Positions 55,801-64,000 of a DNA stretch of 64,000 bases are shown here, piece after piece. The translations under genes were made by a program, and so were the position numbers. The DNA lies in NCBI GenBank assembly GCA_963576475.1, contig OY754970.1, positions 38,325,447 to 38,389,446 of the forward strand, written 5' to 3'. How positions within the stretch are numbered: the first letter of the stretch is position 1; each line of letters opens with the position of its first letter. Source of the DNA: Molanna angustata (lineage: Eukaryota; Arthropoda; Insecta; Trichoptera; Molannidae). The notes beneath the pieces are model-generated. The model searched no databases. It was not told the origin of the DNA and saw only the letters and a program-made list of their open reading frames with translations.

Positions 55801-57973
55801 TACCTACACCACGTGTCGATTTAATTTGCGACCGGTTTCGGAACTAACCGTTCCCTCCTCAAGCAGAATTTCAACTAAACGCAGAATGTGACTGTGTGCT
55901 TAAAAGAAGGCTATGTATTTGGATATTGGTGTGAGGTCATTAGGGGCGGGTCTTGTGTAGAATGGCTTTGATAAGTAAGATTGAAGGAAAGGGGAAACAC
56001 ATTTAAAAGCAGGCTTTAAGTTAAATTTACTTGATTATTTATTATATTTCTTTTTGTATTAATTGCTTTTTTTATTTCAAGTGACTCTAAATTATCTAAG
56101 CGCAAACCTACTCTATAATATGTAGAATTTTTTTACCTGATTGAATATTAAATTGGTGGTCAAATGTTAAAATGTACCACAAAGTTAATGTGATATCTTC
56201 GTGTCGACGGAGATTCCCGAATGCATTAGTCGGATGCATTCGATATATTGATTAAAGAGCGCGGGATTCCGCTGCCCAGGCCGATACCGTAAACACCGTG
56301 TATTTTACATAGTTATTATTAATTGTATATCTTTGCGTGCATTATTTTGAGTAACATATATTTAATATTGTGAATTGTAATTAATATATTTGTATGTGAA
56401 TAAAGTCATTTGAATCATATTCTAGACCTTAATTACTCACATACACACCAGATAAAAACACGATATTTGATAATATGTCATTTTCATTCATATAAATAAA
56501 TAAACATTTATTGAGACGAAAAAGGAGTTTACATACAAGAACACAGACATATACAGAAAAACAACCTTTCTGACTCAAAAGGACCATGCTCAGCTATGTT
56601 GCAGGAAGACAAGCCCCCCAGCAGCTGATTTTCAGCATGATCCTATTGCTTATGTATAATATTTTATTATCTATACAAGGTCTACTTTATTTATATGCAA
56701 AATAAATACAAAAAATAAAAAAAATGCTCCTTTAATACACAAATATAAATATACACAAATATAAAAATATATGTACACGCACATATATATATATATATAC
56801 ACACATTTATTTATACACACCCACACACATAAATACACATAAATTCTTACATATTTCACACTATGATTACGAGACCAGAAGCATCGCTTGACAATTCTCT
56901 TTAAAATAATAGAATTTTTCCGCTACTTTTAGCGGTGGAGGCAAGTCATTCCAACATTTTGTTGCAGTGTATTGTTATATTGTGATCTCTATAAATATTT
57001 AGTCCGCTAATATAAAAATAAATCTCGATGAATTAGATATTTCCTCATTTTTATGAAGTCGGTTAAAAAACGTAAGTGTGGCTATCAAGCAAAATAAATG
57101 TTTTCTCAGTCGCACGTATAAAAATGTATCGGAAAGAAAGCAACAGTTTTCCCGACAGAGAGCAGAGCAGGTGTGGTATAGTTGTGCGGTGTGTTTTGGC
57201 GTATGGAAACTGGGGCAAAGTTGGTTTTTTCGTATCATGTCACCCTCTATGGACGTGACGACATTAACATGCTGCTCAGATATCTTCTGAGGTTAAACCT
57301 ATTTACCATCACTGACGGGAAACTGCACCTTCAACCGGTTGAGAGTGTAGAAATCACATTTCTTTTTAAGAGTCTGCAGTAGGACAAATAGCAATTTTTA
57401 TTTTTTTTTTACCCAGAACCCACAAAAGATACATCTTTTAAATAATGAACAGTATAAATTTACATCAAAATTCTATTGAGTGAGGTTTTAGAAATATTAA
57501 TTAAATACTTTTCTTGTAAAATTTATTTTAATAAAACCCTTTTATCATTATACTAGGTATTTTAAAATCAAACAAATTTGATTTCGCTTCCGCTATTATA
57601 TTTATCCTTGTAACAGCATGACCGTTTACTTAATTAATTCTTAAAAAATATTTAAGAATTAATTTTTTGTTAATACACATTTAGTGATATGCAATATTTC
57701 TTCGTGATTCATACACTAAAAAGTAATATGTGTGCATATTTGTGTATATCCCGTAAGCCCAAGATAATTAATAGACGTTAACAAAGGGCCTACATATCAA
57801 AATATTTACTGTAAACGACTCTCTGCTTGAAACATATGTATTTCGTATAAAGTAGGAACATTGTTCTGAAATTTTCTGTCTTATTTTATGCGCTCCTGAT
57901 ATATTAACGGTATTAATTAGACCACGAAACTTGCATTCAATTAAAAAAACCGCATTTCTTAGTGTATGCTGTC
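55801..57973. other. AT-rich stretch; several weak repeat hints
   Basis: 56490-56650 starts with ATAA repeats on its left side and could be a minus-strand LINE UTR. 56760-56840 is TA/CA-rich. 57558-57586 resembles an arm of the 4562-4979 element. The frames at 57076-57382 have no recognised domain. Confidence 0.35.
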
Positions 57974-58133
57974 CAGGGGGGCAAGTCCCGTCAAACGGTG
58001 AAATCAAAACCCCCATGATTACCCATATCATAGCATATTTTAGAACTCCATAATAGGTTTATGATAATTATATTCATGACGTGGGTAATCATGAGGGTTT
58101 TGATTTCACCGTTTGACGGGACTTGTCCCCCTG
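57974..58133. mobile_element. 160-bp MITE with about 58-bp inverted repeats
   Basis: Ends CAGGGGGGCAAGTCCCGTCA and the complement of CAGGGGGACAAGTCCCGTCA. The arms run on through AACGGTGAAATCAAAACCC and CATGATTACCCA with few mismatches. The loop is about 45 nt. No open frame. No duplication longer than 2-3 bp is visible, so the superfamily is undecided. Confidence 0.8.
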
Positions 58134-58207
58134 ATATTTTAATATGGCGATCGATGCACCTTCAGTAGCATTACTCAATTTATATTATATTCTACCTCTT
58201 GGTTCTT

Positions 58208-58426
58208 ACTTTAAAGTTTCATCATCATCATCAGCAATGGCGCTACAGCCCGATGTGGGCCTTGGTCTCCTCAAGAAACTGCCTCCATCCTGCCCTGTCG
58301 ACAGCAAGTCTCCTCCAATTTGTCTGTCCGATCGCTCTTATATCACCTTCGATGTCGTCCAGCCATCTCATTCTACTATCCCGGCTATCCTCCGTTCTAA
58401 AAACGTGTCCGAGCCAATTGTTTCAT
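58208..58426 (-). mobile_element. RTE-like LINE C-terminal fragment
   Basis: Minus strand: NWLGHVFRTEDSRDSRMRWL, DDIEGDIRAIGQTNWRRLAV, DRAGWRQFLEETKAHIGL-stop, followed by GATGATGATGA. This is the same C-terminal type as at 38851-39400. GTTTCAT occurs on both sides (58217-58222 area and 58420-58426), so a short duplication is possible. Confidence 0.8.
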
Positions 58427-59838
58427 AGTTTCTGATAGTTTCATAATTGGTAATGAAAATTCTGTAAGTTGTCTGTTTAAGTGGAATTATTTCAATAATT
58501 ATATTCTGTTATATTCTAGTAATAGCAGTCTTGCTATAATCCAGCAAAGATATAGGAACAAAATAATAACCAACAAATCAATTTTTGGTTCGAATCGAGT
58601 CATCCAGCTGAGCGGTAACACAGAGTTAACTGGATATTCGAAAAGATTTCCAGAAATACTCCGGGACTTGAGAAAAGATTTCCTCGTATTGCCCCCATTA
58701 CGTGAAGGAAATTTAAAAGGAATAAAAGAAACGCTACAATAGCTTGTTATTGTATTTTTAAACATTAATTGCCTTTAAATACCCCATATAGTACCCCATT
58801 TTAATCTTGATTTCAGTTTTCTTTTTAGAGAAAACTTTAGTAACGACTATTTGATTAGGATGATTTATACCACAACATAAATTTATATGGGTGGATACGT
58901 CACTCAAATCACCATTTTAAGGTCAACTGTTTCAAAAGCTAAATTTATTTGTGTAAAATAGAAGAAAATGTTAATATTAAAAAAATCGTAGCAGAGTCGT
59001 ATTTAAACGACTTATTTGTACAACATATAAATTGAATCTGCTTTAATCGTTAACCAGGCCCAAATATTAAGTAAACATAGTATAAAATATATATGTGCAA
59101 TCTAGAATGGTAAATTATATATTACTAGAAGGGTAAATTATAAAAAAAATATTTCAAAAAAGAAAATCATTATGGTAATCCCGAAGAAAAATGTGGGAAA
59201 TATATTCCAATTACCTGGTAAGGTTACCGAATAATTTAAGGAAAATTTTCATGGATTTTAAAAATAGTACAAATTATAAACACGATTATTTAAATTAACA
59301 CGTTTATACATTTAATATTATGTACATGTTATAAAAAACTAATTAATGTTTCGTTTCCCAATTTAAGCTGGAAGCTTGTGTTTAGGAAAGCAGAATCTCT
59401 TTGCTTACACAATAAAGATACTTAACAGAGAATCTATATAACAAATCAAATAACTTTTTTTTTTATAATAAATTATAAAAAAAAACAAACCTTTAAAACC
59501 AAAAGAATTTACATTTCAAATAAAAATAAATAAAAACATCATCAAAACTATAAAACAAAATAAATAACATACATAAAAATGAAAATGAACCACAAATTGA
59601 AAAATAATATAATAATATGAGTGTTTCAAATTGTTTTTAGTTTCTTTTTGAATTCTTCCTAATTCGTTTCTGTTCTGATATTCCTTGGTAGGTTATAAAA
59701 TAATAGTAAAGAGAAAAAAAAAATTATGATATCTATTTTTTATTTTTTATTTATTTTTAGGTATCATTACGTGAGAATATAAATTATATTCAAACATAAA
59801 AAATATCAAAAAATCACTTTACTTATCTTTGGTTTTTG
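58427..59838. other. AT-rich stretch, nothing recognised
   Basis: The minus-strand frame 58499-58765 has no recognisable domain. A-rich text at 59475-59620 is low complexity. Confidence 0.4.
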
Positions 59839-59981
59839 TGTTATTATCTGAGGGTTGTATTATGGGAGTTATTTAAGAATAATGTAAGAATAAATTGAGG
59901 TCCCGTAAGCAGTATTCTCGCAGTACGGGGCCTAACCTTTTTCTCAAATAACTCTTGTAATACGACCCTCAAAGTAATACT
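59839..59981. mobile_element. Small foldback element, about 143 bp
   Basis: GTGTTATTATCTGAGGGTTG, TATTATGGGAGTTATTTAAG on the left pairs with the complement of the right side (GTATTACTTTGAGGGTCGTA, TTACAAGAGTTATTTGAG). A shorter inner pair (GGTCCCGTA / TACGGGGCC) lies near the centre. No frame. Confidence 0.65.
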
Positions 59982-60704
59982 TTACAATGACAAATTAAGT
60001 GGCCAACGGAACGATTTGACATATTCAAATTAATGTCATTTTAAAAACTAACTGTTAAATTAAGTGTTTCTATTTCATAACTGTAGATGATAATATACAG
60101 GTTATAATGCTTAAATCATATAGTGGGAAATGGAGAACCATTACCAAGAAAAATTATTTGTTTTTATAGGGAATGAAATGACCATTGCCAGGTTAAAGTT
60201 TAAAATTTATATTGAAATCATGACTCTCCACTATTCCATAGAAGCGCAAAATAAAAATATAAATGAATTAATAAAATGTGACACCTAATCACCGGCTAAA
60301 ATGACGTGTTCTTATATTTATGCAAAGTGTATGTAAATCGAATTTTCACAATCTTTTAAATAATCAAAATTAAATACACGTCGACGAATCGGTGATTTCA
60401 CCCAACACGCTCGCAGCGCGCCCGAGGGCACAAGCATTTTGCTTAATTCGTTGATTCAACAACCGTTTTGTGAAAATGCGTTGTGAGAGAGCCTTCGCCC
60501 CCTCTACCCCATTATATATTCACTGCCGCCAACGTTACGGGTGTGTTAATTCTTAAAATAAATATTCCTGCTGATATAATTTTATAACGCGGTGTTACCA
60601 GATTTTACACAATACCCAGCCGCTGAGGTGGCCCAACCCCTTCACACTTCGGCACCTATCATTCGAAACAAAAATATGACAAAAATTCTCATTCATACCA
60701 GAAC
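59982..60704. other. Unique sequence with a GC-richer island at about 60370-60560
   Basis: The island has ACGCTCGCAGCGCGCCCGAG and CCTTCGCCCCCTCTACCCCA and is not repeated in the window. No coding frame. Possible regulatory DNA, on composition only. Confidence 0.35.
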
Positions 60705-60945
60705 AGCATATTCCACAATGTGGGGCAAGCACCCACATGTGTGCGGGAATGAATGTATTACCTTATGAAAGGAAGCACTATACGAGCGTGTATCACCATT
60801 CACCAGTCTCGTCTCACCTAAAAACGAAACATTCAGAATAAGAGGTGAAACTCGTTGCTGAACTATGTGAGATGTAAAACGAAATAGCGAAATAACGAAA
60901 ATGATGAAAAAGCATTATTCTAAGCCGGTACCTCACATCTTTGAC
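60705..60945 (-). mobile_element. DR-D dispersed repeat
   Basis: ATTCCACAATGTGGGGCAAG, ACATGTGTGCGGGAATGAAT, CCAGTCTCGTCTCACCTAAA, TTGCTGAACTATGTGAGATG and AGCATTATTCTAAGCCGGTA are in family order. Confidence 0.75.
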
Positions 60946-60966
60946 ACATTTTAAAAATATACAAAC

Positions 60967-61020
60967 TATCATACCATTTCGTAACTGGGGTAAGTAGAGA
61001 GAACCATACGTCAAATTTTC
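60967..61020 (-). mobile_element. RTE 3' end, extremely truncated
   Basis: TACCATTTCGTAACTGGGGT, AAGTAGAGAGAACCATACGT matches the minus-strand RTE terminus at 46.6 kb. It abuts the LINE that follows. Confidence 0.55.
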
Positions 61021-61790
61021 TATTAAAATCCATTCGTTATATTTTTAATAAACACCGAGTCAAAACTATCTACTGTGCCCTTGCCCAGTCATTCTTAAGC
61101 TATGCGATTGCCAGTTGGGGAGGTACCTACAAAACCACATTAAAAACGGTTATAACGGCGCAAAAAACTATACTTCGTGTCATTAATGAAAAACCACTTA
61201 GATAATCATCAGACAGATTATTCAGTGAATTTAATGTACTAGACGTAAGACAGCTTTTTGTTAAGTCAACTCTCACTTTCTACATCAAAACCTCAAACCA
61301 CCAAATGACAACCAGCAACTCACATTCACACAATACTAGACAAGCACTACTAAACCTTGACGAAATACCAAAAACTAAGACAACACACGGTCAGGATAAT
61401 TACGCGTACATAGGTCCTAAAATATTTAACCTCTTTAAAACTGACTTTCCACTAATAAGAACCTACTTACATATCAAATTGAAAGCTATAGCAAACAACT
61501 GATTTATTACCAAAGGACGAAAAGAAACAAAATTTATTTAATATTACTACTTAATTGACTTAAAAAAATCAAAATTATATTAGCATTAACCCTTTTTACA
61601 TCAAGCAATATTTCATACTACACTAAAACATATACTTGCACCTCTGTCTCACTTCAAACTACCACTAAACCTTATAAAAATTATCTTTCACTATGACGAA
61701 TAAAAAATAATTGAACTGATTTGTATAACGCTACTCTGGGATAGGCATAGCCTATAGTAGAGTAGCCTAATCCACAAATTAAAATAAATA
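61021..61790 (+). mobile_element. Jockey-superfamily LINE, C-terminus plus 3' UTR
   Basis: Frame 61023-61502 reads LKSIRYIFNKHRVKTIYCAL, AQSFLSYAIASWGG, QKTILRVINEKPLR-stop, LFSEFNVLDVRQLFVKSTLT and NYAYIGPKIFNLFKTDFPLI, ending KAIANN-stop. It has one internal stop (TAA near 61204). IYxALxQSxLSYGxxxWGG, LQKxxLRxI and FKxxxVLxVRQL are landmarks of jockey-group RT C-termini. The UTR (61503-61790) matches 1379-1690 and ends in AAAATAAATAAATG. Confidence 0.85.
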
Positions 61791-61838
61791 AATGTATACA
61801 CTTATGACATAAACTTTAACTTTTAATCGAATATTTTT

Positions 61839-62275
61839 ATTATTGCATATGTGCAAACATTGGATTTTTTTCCCTGTCGGGAGTCAAAGATATTTTTTAA
61901 CAGATTTTCAATTATCTCAATAGAGACGAAGTTGGAATATTTATTCTCAATAGATGGCGTTCCAACAAAATAAATAAAAATAATAAGATTGTTGTTCATA
62001 ATTTCACCCATAGATGGCAACAGTAAAAATTCCTTATTTTCAAGCGAAAAGAATTTCAGTATTACAATATATAGAACTTTCAAAATTGAATTGATAGGGA
62101 TCTCATTAAAAGGCATAATTGGTGAACGTTGCGCAAGCGCATAAAGTGATCACGTAAACCAGCCGATGACAGGTCGTAAGCCCTGTAGGTGCCTTGATTT
62201 CCCGGTTCTCCTACAATAAATATTCCAACTTCGTCTCTATTGAGATAATTGAAAATCTGTTAAAAAATTTAACTT
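61839..62275 (-). mobile_element. FB-F foldback element, most complete copy
   Basis: Reading the minus strand from 62275: arm (TTTTTTAACAGATTTTCAAT, CTCAATAGAGACGAAGTTGG), GCTTACGACCTGTCATCGGC, ATGCGCTTGCGCAACGTTCA, GAAAGTTCTATATATTG, GTTGCCATCTATGGGTG, an inverted arm (62-bp scale) and the outer segment TCCCGACAGGGAAAA to TTTGCACATATGCAATA. The arms pair at 61896-61944 and 62214-62268. The 97-codon minus frame 61823-62116 lies within it and has no recognisable family. Confidence 0.75.
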
Positions 62276-62417
62276 TTAACTTAATTACAGTATTATACAT
62301 TTTATCTACTACTTTATCAAGTTATATTGTACCTACATCGGATATTATTATACTTGTAAAAAAGGATTTTTAATAAATAAATATACATTCGAGCTCAAAA
62401 AAGAAATAATAAAACCT

Positions 62418-62545
62418 TATATTTCTTCATACATTCCCTAAACGAAGCATAGATGCTTGTAAATACTATAGATGAATGAAATCGGTAATGGCAGGATACA
62501 AACTCGCGACCACTGGATTACTAACCGCTCAACCACCGCCCATTT
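62418..62545 (-). mobile_element. SINE-C, decayed head
   Basis: Minus strand: GGGCGGTGGTTGAGCGGTTA, GTAATCCAGTGGTCGCGAGT, TTGTATCCTGCCATTACCG, CATCTATGCTTCGTTTAGGG. Confidence 0.75.
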
Positions 62546-62647
62546 CCAAGCTTAAACGAAAATAATCAAAAGATCATCATAATAAAAAGTTAATTTTAAA
62601 TTAGATAAATAAATATGTTTCCCCTGTGAACATTGTAAATGCAAAGC

Positions 62648-62764
62648 TTTTTGGAGTTAATTGGATGGAGAAGGGTGCAGCTGGAGGTGAACATTGAGGA
62701 ACAGGGAAACAGTCTGGTGTTGCAGGGACCAAGCAGGAGGCTGTACGAGATCATCATTGCCAAG
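62648..62764 (+). other. Possible coding exon, unrecognised
   Basis: In one frame (62639-62923) the text reads LELIGWRRVQLEVNIEEQGN, SLVLQGPSRRLYEIIIAK, less AT-rich than its neighbourhood and with balanced, protein-like composition. GCCAAG|GTATTA at 62761-62770 could be a splice donor; the upstream CAAAG at 62644 lacks a good pyrimidine tract. I do not recognise the family. It could equally be transposon-derived. Low confidence that it is a host exon. Confidence 0.25.
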
Positions 62765-63038
62765 GTATTAAACAATATCCCCTCCTATGGAACTGCACAG
62801 CAAGGAGGGGAGGGGGAGGCAGGGACAAAACATCACTGGGTGCATTCAAATCTGCGACGAAAAGGTAAACATACACACCTTCATTTTGACACGAAAAAGA
62901 AAATAAACAACAACCAAAAATGATGTTTTTTGATTTTTTGATCACCCTAAAATCTAGATCCTATCCATCCAAACAAACAGCTTTCCTATCAACTCTTATG
63001 ATGCTTCTTTTTACTTTTTACTCTCGTCTTTCAGCCAT

Positions 63039-63176
63039 CCCCCTAGACGACGTGTTATTTAGCTCAAGAAAAGAAACAAGTAAACATAACTCAATGATGT
63101 ATGGAAATGACAGTTTTCAGTCACATTCATTTTCTTGTTTCTTTTCTTGAGCTAAATGACACGTTGTTTAGGGGGG
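63039..63176. mobile_element. 138-bp hairpin element with about 42-bp arms
   Basis: The left arm 63039-63080 (CCCCCTAGACGACGTGTTAT, TTAGCTCAAGAAAAGAAACA) pairs with the right arm 63134-63176 with few mismatches; the inner 20 bp are exact. The loop is about 53 nt. No open frame is expected; the frame 62920-63150 only crosses it. Confidence 0.8.
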
Positions 63177-63814
63177 CAGATATCTTATGTTTACAAAATA
63201 CACGATTCAGTAGCGAAAGTTTTCCTGTACAGTTGTGGTTTCAAGAACAATGCAAGTTTTAATTATAATATCTTAATATTCCACAGTAAAATTTGTTTTA
63301 AATTATATTATGTTTCAATATATTTCAGTATAGTCTGAAAATATTTCATCAACAGTAATTCATGTCTTACATTACAGTCATTCATGTGGGTTGCATATTA
63401 TGATAATAGATTTCGAATCATTATAAAATCCATGCATACATACAAAATCGATGTCGACAACTTTCTGATTTATGTCATCTAATAATAATGGGTGCATGTG
63501 TTGTGTTTATTATTGTATATTTCTTCATTTTTACTTTTATTTTATTTTATTTAGAAATACTACAGTTGTTTTCAATTATTAATATACAGTTAATAATTTA
63601 CTTACAATTAATCGCCAATTACCGTATTTCCCAGTTATTTTAGTGTACATCTGCGGATATAGGTATTTTTTATTTTATTTATTTATTTTTCACTCCTTTA
63701 TCACAAAGACAAAGGTATCTATTAACATTTCATTTTACATTTGCATTTACATTTTGCTTTATTTTATTTGTTATAATATTATTATTTTTTGTTTTTGTAA
63801 AGTACTTTTCTCAT
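63177..63814. other. AT-rich stretch, nothing recognised
   Basis: Low-complexity T-rich text; the frame 63643-63837 is of the F/I/Y type expected from composition. Confidence 0.4.
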
Positions 63815-64000
63815 CACAAAAAAATTTTGCTGCATAAAATTTTGAACAATGCCATAGACTCGCCTGTACTTGTCAACCTAGTAGGTATCCATGTTCCAGG
63901 TAGAATGGTTCGTAGACCTCAATTACTTCATATTCCAACAAGTAGAACAAATATCAGGAAAAATTCAACAATTACACGCATATGCAGCCAATATAACAAT
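63815..64000 (+). mobile_element. LINE reverse-transcriptase C-terminus, runs off the window
   Basis: An open frame reads KILLHKILNNAIDSPVLVNL, VGIHVPGRMVRRPQLLHIPT and SRTNIRKNSTITRICSQYNN up to the last base. IDSPxLLxxIxxxVPxRxxRxxxLFxxPxxRTNxxxNSPxxRxxxxYN is a common pattern near the C-terminus of jockey-superfamily RTs. The 5' limit is approximate. Confidence 0.65.

Overview
This 64 kb window looks like AT-rich nuclear DNA of an insect, most likely a moth or butterfly. That placement is an inference. It rests on many 3' fragments of RTE-type LINEs whose C-termini resemble lepidopteran endonuclease-reverse transcriptases, three tRNA-headed SINE families, and LINE tails of TAAA/ATAA type. 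There is no bacterial gene organisation, and no host protein-coding gene could be supported. The one segment that might be a host exon (62648-62764) is weak. The longest open frame belongs to a 5'-truncated jockey-superfamily reverse transcriptase (30296-31657).

Layout. 1-5.7 kb: a LINE 3' UTR carrying a small insertion with a 10-bp target duplication, a degenerate tandem repeat split by a SINE and by a 685-bp perfect-fold hairpin element at TTAA, a second foldback element, and a LINE insertion with an inverted 5' part. 7-12.5 kb: a LINE inside a SINE, an RTE inside an RTE, a 41-bp minisatellite made from RTE coding sequence, and a SINE split by a 446-bp TTAA insertion. 14-23 kb: RTE, mariner and foldback remnants. 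23.7 kb: a (CA)n tract. 26-30 kb: RTE and several MITE-like elements. 30-32 kb: the main LINE. 36-47 kb: a degenerate 66-bp tandem array and several short 5'-truncated LINEs, some with clear target-site duplications, ending with a well-preserved RTE piece at 46.6-47.1 kb. 50.4-52.1 kb: a SINE abutting an 18-copy 77-bp minisatellite made from the last codons of a LINE. 55-64 kb: an L2-like fragment inside an RTE, several hairpin elements, another LINE and a LINE that runs off the right edge.

Family names used here are local labels. SINE-A, SINE-B and SINE-C are the three tRNA-headed families. DR-D is a dispersed repeat of about 230 bp with no recognised class. FB-F is a foldback family of about 440 bp. 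The elements do not form a pathway; the window is a record of repeated insertion, nesting and local amplification. The most noteworthy pattern is that two unrelated minisatellites (41 bp and 77 bp) both arose from C-terminal coding sequence of LINEs, and both show higher-order periodicity. Long stretches between elements are AT-rich and hold nothing recognisable. A few GC-richer unique islands (about 3590-3950, 16200-16640, 37430-37650, 60370-60560) could be regulatory, but sequence alone does not show this.
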